Source: Siccibacter colletis | GTDB lineage: Bacteria; Pseudomonadota; Gammaproteobacteria; Enterobacterales; Enterobacteriaceae | Assembly (NCBI RefSeq): GCF_000696575.1 | Contig: NZ_JMSQ01000006.1 | Span: 558,001 to 622,000 of the forward strand | Direction of reading: 5' to 3' | Length of the DNA stretch: 64,000 bases | Shown: in pieces, positions 9,959 to 17,694 of the stretch | Layout of the letters: the number at the start of each line of letters is the position of its first letter | Numbering within the stretch: position 1 is the stretch's first letter | Translations under genes and position numbers: made by a program | Notes under the pieces: model-generated | The model's input: only the letters and a program-made list of their open reading frames with translations | What the model was told of the DNA's origin: nothing | Databases searched by the model: none

Positions 9959-10030
9959 GCAACGCATCGAACGGCAGCACAGTTTGCGGTAAGATAACAA
10001 AATCAAACAATTAGTTAAAAGTTTGATGAT

Positions 10031-10106
<76 letters not shown>

Positions 10107-10158
10107 GATTTTGATATCAGCCTTCAGCTGGTATCGCCTGCAAAGGCCAAAAGTTTAC

Positions 10159-10232
10159 GGCGCGTTAACAAAGCGGTTATGTAGCGGATTGCAAATCCGC
10201 CTAGTCCGGTTCGACTCCGGAACGCGCCTCCA
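10159..10232 (+). tRNA. cysT: tRNA-Cys (anticodon GCA)
   Basis: A 74-base tRNA with encoded CCA: acceptor GGCGCGT / ACGCGCC, anticodon loop ttGCAaa, T-loop gttcgactc. It is 52 bases after glyW and co-transcribed with it. Confidence 0.97.
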
Positions 10233-10245
10233 CTTTTCTTCCCGA

Positions 10246-10332
10246 GCCCGGATGGTGGAATCGGTAGACACAAGGGATTTAAAATCCCTCGGCGTTCGCG
10301 CTGTGCGAGTTCAAGTCTCGCTCCGGGCACCA
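10246..10332 (+). tRNA. leuZ: tRNA-Leu (anticodon TAA)
   Basis: An 87-base class II tRNA with encoded CCA and a long variable arm (ctcggcgttcgcgctgtgcg): acceptor GCCCGGA / TCCGGGC, anticodon loop ttTAAaa. It closes the tRNA operon. Confidence 0.97.
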
Positions 10333-10373
10333 TGGGAAATAAAGAATAATCAAAGCAATAAGCAGTGTCGTGC

Positions 10374-10398
10374 AAACCACCTTCGGGTGGTTTTTTAT
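10374..10398 (+). terminator. Terminator of the tRNA operon
   Basis: Stem CCACC / GGTGG (10377-10381 / 10386-10390) closed by a TTCG tetraloop and followed by TTTTTTATT. It lies 45 bases after leuZ. Confidence 0.88.
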
Positions 10399-10431
10399 TG
10401 CCTGTCGATCGGGAAATAACGCTTTACCCTG

Positions 10432-10456
10432 TAAAAAAACCGGCCCTCAGGCCGGT
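10432..10456 (-). terminator. Terminator of tyrP
   Basis: Perfect 7-bp stem ACCGGCC / GGCCGGT (10439-10445 / 10450-10456); read on the minus strand it is followed by a run of seven T. It lies just past the tyrP stop. In E. coli yecA occupies this place; it is absent here. Confidence 0.88.
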
Positions 10457-10460
10457 CGAT

Positions 10461-11672
10461 TTATCCCACTTGTTTCAGCATCCCGCTACTCATCAGCGCC
10501 TGTATCAGCACAATCCCCAGACCACAGATAAAAATCAGCGTCAGCACCGGCTTGCCGCCGGCCACGCGCCAGCGGGAATCCGGGTGGTGCTTGCGGCTCT
10601 GCCACACCAGCAGCGACGGCAGGATCAGTGCCAGCACCGCCAGCGCCACCCCCGCGTAGCCCAGCGCCATGACAAAGCCCTGCGGATAAAACAGCGCAAA
10701 AGCCAGCGGCGGCAGGAAGGTGATGGCTCCGGTTTGCAGACGTCCACTCAGATTACGCTTACGAGCAAACATATCGCTCAGGTAATCGAACAGCCCCAGC
10801 GTCACCCCCAGAAACGACGTTGCCAGCGCCACGTCGGCAAACAGATGCACCGCCAGCTCCACATGCGGTGTCGCCACCACATCGCGCACGGCCTGCAGCA
10901 GGCCGTTCAGGCCGCTTTTCGCCGCCAGCAGACCGACAAAAGTATCGGACGGAATGGCACCGAGGGTCGCCAGCTGCCAGAAGATATAAGCAACCAGCGG
11001 GATGGCGCTGCCGGTGACAAAGATGGTGCGCAGCTTTTTCACATCGCCCTGCATATAGCTGACGATACTGGGTACGCTGCCGTGAAAGCCAAACGAGGTG
11101 AAAATCACCGGGATAGCCGACAGCACCAGTCCTTTCTCCACCGGCATGGTAATCAGGTTGGCGCTGTGAACATGCGGCATCATCAATACCAGCATAACGA
11201 TCAGCAACACGATTTTGGCGCTGAACAGGATGCGGTTGAAGAAATCCACGCTGTGGGTACCAACGCAGACAATGCCGCCGCCGATAAGCGTAAACAGCAG
11301 CACGCCAGCCGCAGGCGGAATATGCAGCCCCAGCCCGCTCTCAAGGCTGGCTGACAGCAGCTCGCCGGCCCCGCTGATGTAGGCCGCGGTAAGTGCATAC
11401 ATCAAAAACAGCATACTGAAGCCTGCCAGCCACTGCCCCGGTCTGCCCAGATAGCGACGCGACAGCGTTGCCAGCCCTGTGTCTGCCAGCTCATGCTGAT
11501 ACACTTCGACCAGCAGCAGAGCGGTGTAGCACATCACGGCCCACAGGCCGGTTAACAGCAGCAGCGTCATACCGAACCCGACGCCTGCTGCCGCCAGCGG
11601 CATTGCCAGCATTCCTGCGCCAATGGTGGTACCGGCGACGATGAAAATACTCCCTAACGTTCTGTTCTTCAC
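10461..11672 (-). CDS. tyrP: Tyrosine-specific transporter TyrP
   Basis: Proton-linked inner-membrane permease for tyrosine, of the hydroxy/aromatic amino acid permease (HAAAP) family. Translated from GTG at 11672 it has 403 residues, the E. coli length, and begins MKNRTLGS; an SD (agagga) lies 4-5 bases upstream. About eleven hydrophobic segments are visible, including the first one with [17 protein letters not shown]. In E. coli it is repressed or activated by TyrR depending on the aromatic amino acid; a partial TyrR box lies upstream. Confidence 0.95.
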   Translation of the reverse strand: MKNRTLGSIFIVAGTTIGAGMLAMPLAAAGVGFGMTLLLLTGLWAVMCYTALLLVEVYQHELADTGLATLSRRYLGRPGQWLAGFSMLFLMYALTAAYISGAGELLSASLESGLGLHIPPAAGVLLFTLIGGGIVCVGTHSVDFFNRILFSAKIVLLIVMLVLMMPHVHSANLITMPVEKGLVLSAIPVIFTSFGFHGSVPSIVSYMQGDVKKLRTIFVTGSAIPLVAYIFWQLATLGAIPSDTFVGLLAAKSGLNGLLQAVRDVVATPHVELAVHLFADVALATSFLGVTLGLFDYLSDMFARKRNLSGRLQTGAITFLPPLAFALFYPQGFVMALGYAGVALAVLALILPSLLVWQSRKHHPDSRWRVAGGKPVLTLIFICGLGIVLIQALMSSGMLKQVG

Positions 11673-11762
11673 GTATTCCTCTGTAATCAAACCACACGCT
11701 AACCACATCTGCGGCGCAGAGTAAGGCAAAAGCGCCATGCCGTCAAACAGCCATTACATAGG

Positions 11763-11780
11763 TGTTTCGTTATCTTTACA
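11763..11780 (-). promoter_or_regulatory. Possible TyrR box upstream of tyrP
   Basis: On the minus strand TGTAAA-N6-GAAACA, compared with the consensus TGTAAA-N6-TTTACA, lies about 90 bases before the tyrP start. The first half is exact and the second half is weak. Position fits known TyrR control of tyrP; binding is inferred. Confidence 0.4.
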
Positions 11781-11905
11781 GATGGTTGCGCCAGGGCAAA
11801 TGTCTGTGAACATTCAGGCAACCCTCTACTTCATAAGGACAATATTTTTCGGCAACAATCGGGCGTACCTTAAAAAAAATTCATAAGGAATAAAAAGAGG
11901 TTGAG

Positions 11906-12247
11906 ATGACGAGCGAGAATCCTTTTCAGGCGTCGTGGAGTCGGAGCGGAAACCTGTTGTGTCATGGGCACTGGAACATCAGCTGGCAGGGCAGAGCGCT
12001 TGAGCTCCCTGAAACGCGCCGCGAGAAAGATATGGCGACCAACGGGATCTATTCCATCATCGATCCCGAAGACGAAACCTACCGCGACGGGCTGGAAGAG
12101 GATGAGTGGATTATTGAGAATGTTGAATGGCTAACGGATTTCTTCTGCGATAACGCCATTCCTCTGGAGACGGCGAACTACCGCTGGTTCTTTCGCGCCA
12201 TTAACCCGCACGACTGGCGCTGTACCAGCTGTGCGGGCTGTATGTAA
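11906..12247 (+). CDS. Uncharacterised 113-residue protein with a Cys tail
   Basis: I do not recognise this protein. It starts at ATG 11906 after an SD-like gaggttg and ends 20 bases from the convergent ftnA. It is acidic and Trp-rich (seven or more Trp), has no signal peptide or membrane segment, and carries a stretch DPEDETYRDGLEEDEWIIEN followed by DFFCDN. It ends in CTSCAGCM: three cysteines in the last seven residues, in addition to Cys18 and Cys80 or so. Such a tail could bind metal or a thiol. Its placement beside the ferritin gene is suggestive only. An AT-rich promoter region lies before it. Confidence 0.7.
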   Translation: MTSENPFQASWSRSGNLLCHGHWNISWQGRALELPETRREKDMATNGIYSIIDPEDETYRDGLEEDEWIIENVEWLTDFFCDNAIPLETANYRWFFRAINPHDWRCTSCAGCM

Positions 12248-12266
12248 AAACGGTACGTTTGCGGGA

Positions 12267-12764
12267 TCAGTTCTGCGCGTCGAGCGTCGCCAGCTCTTTG
12301 TCGATAAAGTACAGCGCTTCGCCGCTCTTACCCACGAGGCTGAGTTTATCCAGCACCGACTTGAACAGCTTCTCTTCTTCGTGCTGCTCAGCCACATACC
12401 ACTGCAGGAAATTGAAGGTCGGATAATCCTGGGAGATCATCGCGGCGTGGGCCAGTTCATTAATCTGACGGGTGATCAGCTGCTCATGCTCGTAGGTGGC
12501 GGTAAATAGCGCATCCAGAGAAGCGTATTCGGCAAACGGCGACGCGATGGCATTGATGCGCGGCAGGCTGCCGGTGTCGGTCAGGTAATCAAACAGGCGC
12601 TGCATGTGGGTCATCTCTTCCTGCGCATGACGACGCAGGAACGCAGCGGCACCTTCAAAGCTGTGATAGCTGCACCAGGCGCTCATCTGCTGATAAAGCA
12701 GAGATGAGAATAATTCCAGGTTCATCTGTTCATTTAATTTTTCGATCATGTCCGCTTTCAGCAT
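12267..12764 (-). CDS. ftnA: Ferritin FtnA
   Basis: FtnA forms the 24-subunit iron-storage shell in the cytoplasm. From ATG 12764 (SD ggag 5 bases upstream) it has 165 residues, exactly the E. coli length; the frame stays open further 5' but that part is not conserved. The ferroxidase ligands are present: Glu17, Glu49/Glu50 and His53 (QEEMTH), with the later QHEEEKLF. In E. coli it is induced by Fe-Fur through H-NS antagonism. Contrast FtnB at 22588, which lacks these ligands. Confidence 0.96.
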   Translation of the reverse strand: MLKADMIEKLNEQMNLELFSSLLYQQMSAWCSYHSFEGAAAFLRRHAQEEMTHMQRLFDYLTDTGSLPRINAIASPFAEYASLDALFTATYEHEQLITRQINELAHAAMISQDYPTFNFLQWYVAEQHEEEKLFKSVLDKLSLVGKSGEALYFIDKELATLDAQN

Positions 12765-12880
12765 AATAACTCCGCAGGTAATAGTGTTGTTTCGCGACAC
12801 TATAATTTGCAGTTTATTTATTTGCAAAAGGTTAAATAAAATAATTTATTATTAATAATACGAATGGGAATAACTCGTAT

Positions 12881-12935
12881 TGCTGCGCATAATTAAAATA
12901 AGCGAATGTTATTCATTCTTATTTAATACGCAGCA
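12881..12935. repeat. Long imperfect inverted repeat between ftnA and the GGDEF-EAL gene
   Basis: TGCTGCG (12881) pairs with CGCAGCA (12929-12935), and inside it AAATAAG pairs with CTTATTT and GAAT with ATTC. The whole 55 bases fold into one AT-rich imperfect hairpin. A smaller repeat, AATACGA / TCGTATT, lies just before it at 12858-12881. Neither side shows a clear T-run, so it is not a typical terminator, although it lies at the 3' end of the minus-strand gene at 12944. Confidence 0.6.
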
Positions 12936-12943
12936 GTACGACG

Positions 12944-14884
12944 TTACGAGGCCTGCGGGAGGGGTATGGTTTTGCCGGCCAGCCGGAAGACATCAACCAT
13001 CTCCACCGGCTGGCTGAACAGGAAGCCCTGCATGTAGTGAATGCCGCAGCGCTGCAGCAGGCGCGCCTGCTCCTCGCTCTCCACGCCTTCGGCAATAATG
13101 CGGAAATTGAGCGAGTGCGACATATTCATTACCGCCTCGACAATAGCCAGTCCTTTATCCTCAATTTTCTGAATAAAGCTACGGTCAATTTTCACAAAGT
13201 CGATATTTAAATTTTGAATAACCGACAGGCTGGAATAGCCGGTACCGAAATCATCAATCGATATTTTAATTCCCTTACGCTGCAGCCAGATGATTTTTTC
13301 CGTCAGATCGCTCTGGCCGGAGTGAAACAGCGATTCCGTCACCTCAATGTGCAGGCGACCGGGATTAATATGATAGGTCTCCAGCAGCCGGCTTATTTTC
13401 GCCACGAACTGCTGATCCTGGAACTGCACAATCGAAACGTTAACCGCAATTGACGTGTCATCGTTCGGAACATGCGCGAGGGTTTTACACGCCTCTTCCA
13501 GTACCCAGTAACCAATATTGACGATCTGCCCGCTGCGCTCGGCGATGGGAATAAACACTGACGGTTCGATGATCTGTGTTCCGCGCTTCCAGCGCAGTAG
13601 CGCTTCAAAGCTGCGGATGGCAAAGGTTTCAGCATCAACAATCGGCTGGAAGACCAGACGCAGCTCATGGCGGGCGAGGGCATTATTCAGCGCCTCCTGC
13701 AACAGCACTTTGCTGCGCAGGTTCTCTTCCAGCTGGTGGTTATAAAACAGTACCCGCTCCGGCTGCTTGCCCTTCAGGGCATACATCGCGATGTCGGCAA
13801 TCTGGATGAGACGCGTCAGGTTGGTGCTGTGCTCCGGGCAGATGGCGATACCTATCGTCGCGCTCAGGGTGATCTCCTGTTCACGCAGATAGAACGGCTG
13901 GCTGAAGCTTTTCACCATCTGGGCGGCAAGGTTACGCAGCGTGCCGTGGTCAACCTGCGGTGTGCAATAGATAAACTCATCTCCGCCCCAGCGGCACAAC
14001 AGCGTGCCGTTATCCTGAAAGGCGGCCAGGCGATTACTGAATGCCAGCAGCACCCGATCGCCGACGTCGTGGCCGAGGGCGTCATTGATGGACTTAAAGC
14101 CGTCGAGGTCGATAAAGAACAGGCTGAAGCCGGGGATTTCACCGCGTTTATACTGATAAATCAACTCCTCGGCTTCGGTCTGAAACGCCACGCGGTTGGA
14201 GAGGCCGGTCAGGGCGTCCTTGTAGGAGATCTCATAGATTTTCTGGGTGCGCTCGCGGATGGTGTCCTCCATGCGATCCACCAGCCGCTGGTTTTTATAC
14301 TTCAGCGCTATGGCCTGTTTGATGTACGTCGCCGAGCGGATGGCTGAGAAGATCATGGTCGCGGTGAAGAACAGTCCAAGAAAGCCGAGACTGCGTTTGT
14401 AGTCGAGCGGGGACTCTATCAGGATGATCGACCAGGGAAGCAGCACGATTAACGTATAGAGTGAAGCGAGGATAACATTGCCCGACAGCACATTCGCCGC
14501 ACCGCCCACCATGGCAGAGAGTATGACCACCGTTGCGGTGAACTCTTCTACCGTGAAGTGGCGTTCGAACAGGCAGAAATAGCTGCTCCACAGCACCGCG
14601 GTAAGCAGGCACCCGACGGTAAAACGCAGGTAGAACCCGCGTTCGTGTTTACGCTTGTCGGAGCAGCGCTGCCAGAGCAGGGTGTCGATCAGCCGCCACA
14701 CCAGCACGGTGCAGAGTGTTCCCCACCAGAGCAGTTTCCCGTCACGCTGGCCGTTATCAATAAAGGTAAACGTCAGCATGGTGGCCGCGATAAAAGTGAT
14801 AATAATGCCGGGCAGCGCATTGCTATAGAGGAGCTTAATCCCCTCGCTTCGGTACAGCTGCTGTCGCTCGCGTTTTTCGCTCAT
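12944..14884 (-). CDS. Membrane-anchored GGDEF-EAL cyclic-di-GMP protein
   Basis: A 646-residue protein predicted to make or break down cyclic di-GMP, the signal that trades motility for biofilm. Six hydrophobic segments lie between residues 22 and 187, then a short coiled stretch, a GGDEF domain (about 215-385, intact GGDEF at 300-304) and an EAL domain (about 395-640, EAL 427-429, DDFGTGYSS from 544, KIDRSF, EGVES). The EAL signatures are complete, so phosphodiesterase activity is likely. The inhibitory RxxD site five residues before GGDEF is missing (DNGT instead). It starts ATG 14884 and is followed on the same strand by nothing before ftnA. I have no gene symbol for it; the E. coli K-12 locus lacks it. 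Confidence 0.93.
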   Translation of the reverse strand: MSEKRERQQLYRSEGIKLLYSNALPGIIITFIAATMLTFTFIDNGQRDGKLLWWGTLCTVLVWRLIDTLLWQRCSDKRKHERGFYLRFTVGCLLTAVLWSSYFCLFERHFTVEEFTATVVILSAMVGGAANVLSGNVILASLYTLIVLLPWSIILIESPLDYKRSLGFLGLFFTATMIFSAIRSATYIKQAIALKYKNQRLVDRMEDTIRERTQKIYEISYKDALTGLSNRVAFQTEAEELIYQYKRGEIPGFSLFFIDLDGFKSINDALGHDVGDRVLLAFSNRLAAFQDNGTLLCRWGGDEFIYCTPQVDHGTLRNLAAQMVKSFSQPFYLREQEITLSATIGIAICPEHSTNLTRLIQIADIAMYALKGKQPERVLFYNHQLEENLRSKVLLQEALNNALARHELRLVFQPIVDAETFAIRSFEALLRWKRGTQIIEPSVFIPIAERSGQIVNIGYWVLEEACKTLAHVPNDDTSIAVNVSIVQFQDQQFVAKISRLLETYHINPGRLHIEVTESLFHSGQSDLTEKIIWLQRKGIKISIDDFGTGYSSLSVIQNLNIDFVKIDRSFIQKIEDKGLAIVEAVMNMSHSLNFRIIAEGVESEEQARLLQRCGIHYMQGFLFSQPVEMVDVFRLAGKTIPLPQAS

Positions 14885-14970
14885 GCTAGATCCACAGTAA
14901 CACCCGCGTTATCAGCCCGTATCAGGCCGTTCCCTTCCGGCAGGCTGGCGAAACGCCGCCCGCCCCTGGA

Positions 14971-15312
14971 TTAATACCAGTGTGACGCTGCCGTGGTGGT
15001 GTTGATAGCGATGCCGCGGCACTGATATTCCAGCACGACGCTTTTCGCCAGGCATTGCGTCCCGCTGACCACGCTGCAAGTGGTGATAGGGTTACCGTAA
15101 GCCAGCGCGGTAGCAAAACCCCACTGCTGGCACTGGCGCGTCGCGGTTGAGTTAGCGGCGTAGCTGTCCACTTTTCCTTTCTGTAACGGCGCAAGCGTAT
15201 AGCCGAGGCGCACGGTACCGGTGGTCTGATTAACATCAACCACGTCGGGAGATTTCGTAATAGTGCAACCGCTCAGCATAACCAGCATCGCGGGGGCCAG
15301 ATATTTCAACAT
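14971..15312 (-). CDS. yecR: YecR-family lipoprotein
   Basis: Small outer- or inner-membrane lipoprotein resembling E. coli YecR, a member of the FlhDC flagellar regulon of unknown role. From ATG 15312 the protein has 113 residues: a lipoprotein signal peptide with lipobox LSGC (Cys16), then a Cys-containing C-terminal half (RQCQQWGFATALAYG, TCSVVSGTQC, YQCRGIAIN) that matches YecR. A longer upstream frame is open but would bury the signal peptide. It is divergent from the chemoreceptor at 15588, and the shared 275-base gap probably holds both promoters. Confidence 0.8.
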   Translation of the reverse strand: MLKYLAPAMLVMLSGCTITKSPDVVDVNQTTGTVRLGYTLAPLQKGKVDSYAANSTATRQCQQWGFATALAYGNPITTCSVVSGTQCLAKSVVLEYQCRGIAINTTTAASHWY

Positions 15313-15455
15313 GATAAAACTCGCAGCATTCTCAGGTCTTAGCATCATGCCAGAGTGGTTGACAACCAATCGGCGGAATAACAAAGGATTTTGTGCGTTT
15401 CAACACCCCTGAAAAATCAAGAATTAAGTAACACTAAAATAGATTGCGGATTCTA

Positions 15456-15481
15456 TTAAGTTTTACTTAACCTGCCGAAAA
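15456..15481 (+). promoter_or_regulatory. Probable sigma-28 promoter of the short chemoreceptor
   Basis: TTAAGTTT (15456-15463) and GCCGAAAA (15474-15481) differ by one base each from the sigma-28 elements TAAAGTTT and GCCGATAA. The spacing is 10 rather than 11. It lies about 105 bases before the receptor start. Confidence 0.55.
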
Positions 15482-15587
15482 TATCTGTGTGGCACATTCT
15501 TTTGCGGGAATAGGCCTGCAAAGGAAGAAGGGAGACGGTGCAGAACACAGAGTGCAGGGAGGCAAAGTAGACACCAGGAAACCATCT

Positions 15588-16781
15588 ATGAATTTTATCC
15601 GCAATATCAAGATCCGCATCATGGTGGTGCTGATCCTTATCCTGTCCACGCTCGCCTGGCTTGGCGTCTCAGGAGTGACGCTCGGATTTCTGTATCACCT
15701 TGAGCAGTCTGTGGCACTGACCGAACAGCAAAAACACTGGGTGGATATTGCCCAGACGCTGCTGGTGGTCTCGGCCTTTGCCAGCATCGGTATCACCATC
15801 CTGACCGAACGCTATCTCTGGTTTTGTCTGGTCAAACCGGTGGATGTGATCCGCAGGCATATGCAGGTGCTGGCGAAAGGGGATCTGGAAAAACAGCTGC
15901 CGGATCTCGGACGTAACTGTGTCGGGCTTATCGTGCCGCACATTCAGGAGATGCAGGCTAACTGGGCGCGGGCCGTCGCCGGCATCCGTACCAGTGCCGT
16001 GGCGCTGCACCATAACGCCGGCGAACTGGCAGGGGTGAACAACGATCTCTCCAGCCGTGCCGGACAGCAGGCCGCCGCGCTGGAAGAGACCAGCGCCAGC
16101 ATGGAGCAGCTTGGTGGCGCGGTACAACGCAACGCCGAAAACACCACGCATGCCAGCTCGCTGGCGCGTAACGCAACGCAGATTGCTGAAGCAGGCGGAC
16201 AATCAGTACGCCGGGTTATGGAGACCATGGACACCATCTCCAGCAGCTCGCAGCGCATTGTGGATATCACAACGACGATTAACAGCATCGCCTTCCAGAC
16301 CAACATTCTGGCACTGAATGCAGCCGTAGAGGCGGCAAGGGCGGGTGAACAAGGACGAGGATTTGCCGTGGTAGCAAGCGAAGTTCGTAGTCTGGCAAGC
16401 CGCAGCGCGCAGGCGGCAAAAGAGATCGAGGCGCTGTTGGGCGAATCGGTAACCAATGTGCAGACCGGTTCAGAGCAGGTTAAAAAAGCAGGCGAAGCAA
16501 TGGACAACATTCTTCGCGCTATTGGCCAGGTGAACGACATTATGGAAAGAATTGCCAATGCAACAGGTGAACAAAGTGATGGCATCAATCAGGTGGGGGT
16601 GGCAGTGAGAGAACTGGACACGGTGACTCAGGCGAACGTTCAGCTGGTGCAAAAATCAGTCATTTCGGCTGAAGATTTAGCGCGTCAGGCGAACCGGCTG
16701 ACCGAGATCGTCTCGGTCTTCCGCGCGGCGGAAGTGCTGGCCCCGGCTTTTGAAGCGGCGCTGACCTCACCACGCGGCTGA
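15588..16781 (+). CDS. Methyl-accepting chemotaxis protein with minimal periplasmic part
   Basis: A 397-residue chemoreceptor that feeds the CheA/CheW array. ATG 15588 is preferred over upstream starts because MNFIRNIKIRIMVVL is a normal first membrane segment. TM1 is about 11-35 and TM2 about 53-80, leaving only about 17-20 periplasmic residues, so the usual four-helix ligand domain is missing. A HAMP-like stretch and the full cytoplasmic coiled coil follow, with the conserved tip ([32 protein letters not shown]). The C terminus lacks the NWETF tether seen in Tar. It may sense membrane state or a cytoplasmic cue, or act only as an array partner. An adjacent GGDEF-EAL gene and yecR complete a motility-linked block. 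Confidence 0.93.
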   Translation: MNFIRNIKIRIMVVLILILSTLAWLGVSGVTLGFLYHLEQSVALTEQQKHWVDIAQTLLVVSAFASIGITILTERYLWFCLVKPVDVIRRHMQVLAKGDLEKQLPDLGRNCVGLIVPHIQEMQANWARAVAGIRTSAVALHHNAGELAGVNNDLSSRAGQQAAALEETSASMEQLGGAVQRNAENTTHASSLARNATQIAEAGGQSVRRVMETMDTISSSSQRIVDITTTINSIAFQTNILALNAAVEAARAGEQGRGFAVVASEVRSLASRSAQAAKEIEALLGESVTNVQTGSEQVKKAGEAMDNILRAIGQVNDIMERIANATGEQSDGINQVGVAVRELDTVTQANVQLVQKSVISAEDLARQANRLTEIVSVFRAAEVLAPAFEAALTSPRG

Positions 16782-16813
16782 TAGTTCGCAGCGCGGCGCA
16801 TCGTCGCACTGAC

Positions 16814-16852
16814 AAAATCCTGCTCTGCCTGGTGCACAGCAGGATTTTTTTT
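16814..16852 (+). terminator. Terminator after the short chemoreceptor
   Basis: AAAATCCTGCT (16814-16824) pairs with AGCAGGATTTT (16838-16848), followed by further T. A clear intrinsic terminator 33 bases after the stop. Confidence 0.9.
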
Positions 16853-16895
16853 GCCTGCATAGCGCAGCGACAAAACTGTGAGCGCATCTTAACTT

Positions 16896-16914
16896 TTTAA
16901 AACTGCTTTTTACT
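16896..16914 (+). promoter_or_regulatory. Weak KdgR-like sequence before the isomerase gene
   Basis: The 19 bases TTTAAAACTGCTTTTTACT match the KdgR pattern AATRAAAYRYYRTTTYATT at the AAA and TTT cores but fail at several other positions. A second loose match starts near 16916 (ttgaaagaacgtttg). I report it because KdgR controls isomerases of this type in pectinolytic enterics; by itself the match is weak. Confidence 0.25.
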
Positions 16915-17006
16915 AAATTTGAAAGAACGTTTGCTAAGTAGTAAGGTTTAGCCACAGTACGTTATCCACCCCGGGGAAACCCGCACGCTATGTCGGAGAG
17001 TAACAG

Positions 17007-17645
17007 ATGAAAATTGCACTGATGATGGAAAACAGCCAGGCGGCTAAAAACGCCATCATTTTCAACGAGCTGAAATCAGTTGCCGATGAAAAAGAGTTCC
17101 CGGTGTTCAACGTCGGGATGAAAGACGAACAGGACCATCACCTGACCTATATCCATCTGGGCATCATGGCGAGCATTCTGCTGAACTCGCGTGCGGTTGA
17201 TTTCGTGGTGGCTGGCTGCGGTACCGGTCAGGGCGCGCTGATGTCTCTTAATATTCATCCGGGCGTAAACTGCGGCTACTGCATCGATCCGGCGGACGCC
17301 TTCCTGTTTGCCCAGATCAACAACGGTAACGCGCTGGCGCTGCCGTTTGCCAAAGGTTTCGGCTGGGGCGCTGAGCTGAACGTGCGCTTTATCTTCGAAA
17401 AAGCCTTCACCGGCCGTAAAGGCGAAGGCTATCCGCCGGAGCGTAAAGAGCCGCAGGTGCGTAACGCCGGTATCCTCAACCAGGTGAAAGCGGCGGTAGT
17501 GAAAGACAACTATCTTGATACGCTGCGCGCCATCGACCCGGAGCTGGTGAAAACCGCCGTGTCCGGCGAGCGCTTCCAGCAGTGCTTCTTTGAAAACAAC
17601 CAGGACAAAGAGATCGAAGCCTTCGTGCGCGAAATCCTTTCCTGA
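17007..17645 (+). CDS. RpiB/LacA/LacB-family sugar-phosphate or uronate isomerase
   Basis: A 212-residue cytoplasmic protein with the LacAB_rpiB fold: N-terminal MKIALMMENSQ, then the family's catalytic Cys in VVAGCGTGQGALMS (about residue 73) and the long C-terminal half typical of the larger members. Classical RpiB is about 150 residues, so this is a different subfamily. Two relatives I recall are SpiX, a KdgR-regulon isomerase of soft-rot bacteria, and DhuI of streptococci, about this size, which isomerises the 5-keto-4-deoxyuronate released from polyuronides. A role in uronate breakdown is therefore plausible, but the substrate is inferred. SD ggagag lies 7 bases before ATG; strong hairpins flank the gene, so it is monocistronic. 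Confidence 0.85.
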   Translation: MKIALMMENSQAAKNAIIFNELKSVADEKEFPVFNVGMKDEQDHHLTYIHLGIMASILLNSRAVDFVVAGCGTGQGALMSLNIHPGVNCGYCIDPADAFLFAQINNGNALALPFAKGFGWGAELNVRFIFEKAFTGRKGEGYPPERKEPQVRNAGILNQVKAAVVKDNYLDTLRAIDPELVKTAVSGERFQQCFFENNQDKEIEAFVREILS

Positions 17646-17663
17646 GTAAACGCAGCATTATTA

Positions 17664-17690
17664 AAGGCCAGCAGCGATGCTGGCCTTTTG
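17664..17690. terminator. Shared terminator of the isomerase and the DHA2 exporter
   Basis: AAAGGCCAGC (17664-17673) pairs with GCTGGCCTTT (17680-17689). It has T-runs on both strands and lies between converging genes. Confidence 0.85.
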
Positions 17691-17694
17691 CATT

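Noticed and set aside
10111-10419. Open frame running through the tRNA-Cys and tRNA-Leu genes
   Set aside because: It overlaps two perfect tRNA genes and a terminator, so it cannot be a real protein gene.
11811-11830. Second TyrR box near gtgaacattcag
   Set aside because: The symmetric part (TGT-N6-ACA) has the wrong spacing for TGTAAA-N6-TTTACA.
15588-16781. Treating the short chemoreceptor as a truncated pseudogene
   Set aside because: The frame is intact from a sensible start through both membrane segments to the end, with its own promoter and terminator; only the ligand domain is missing.
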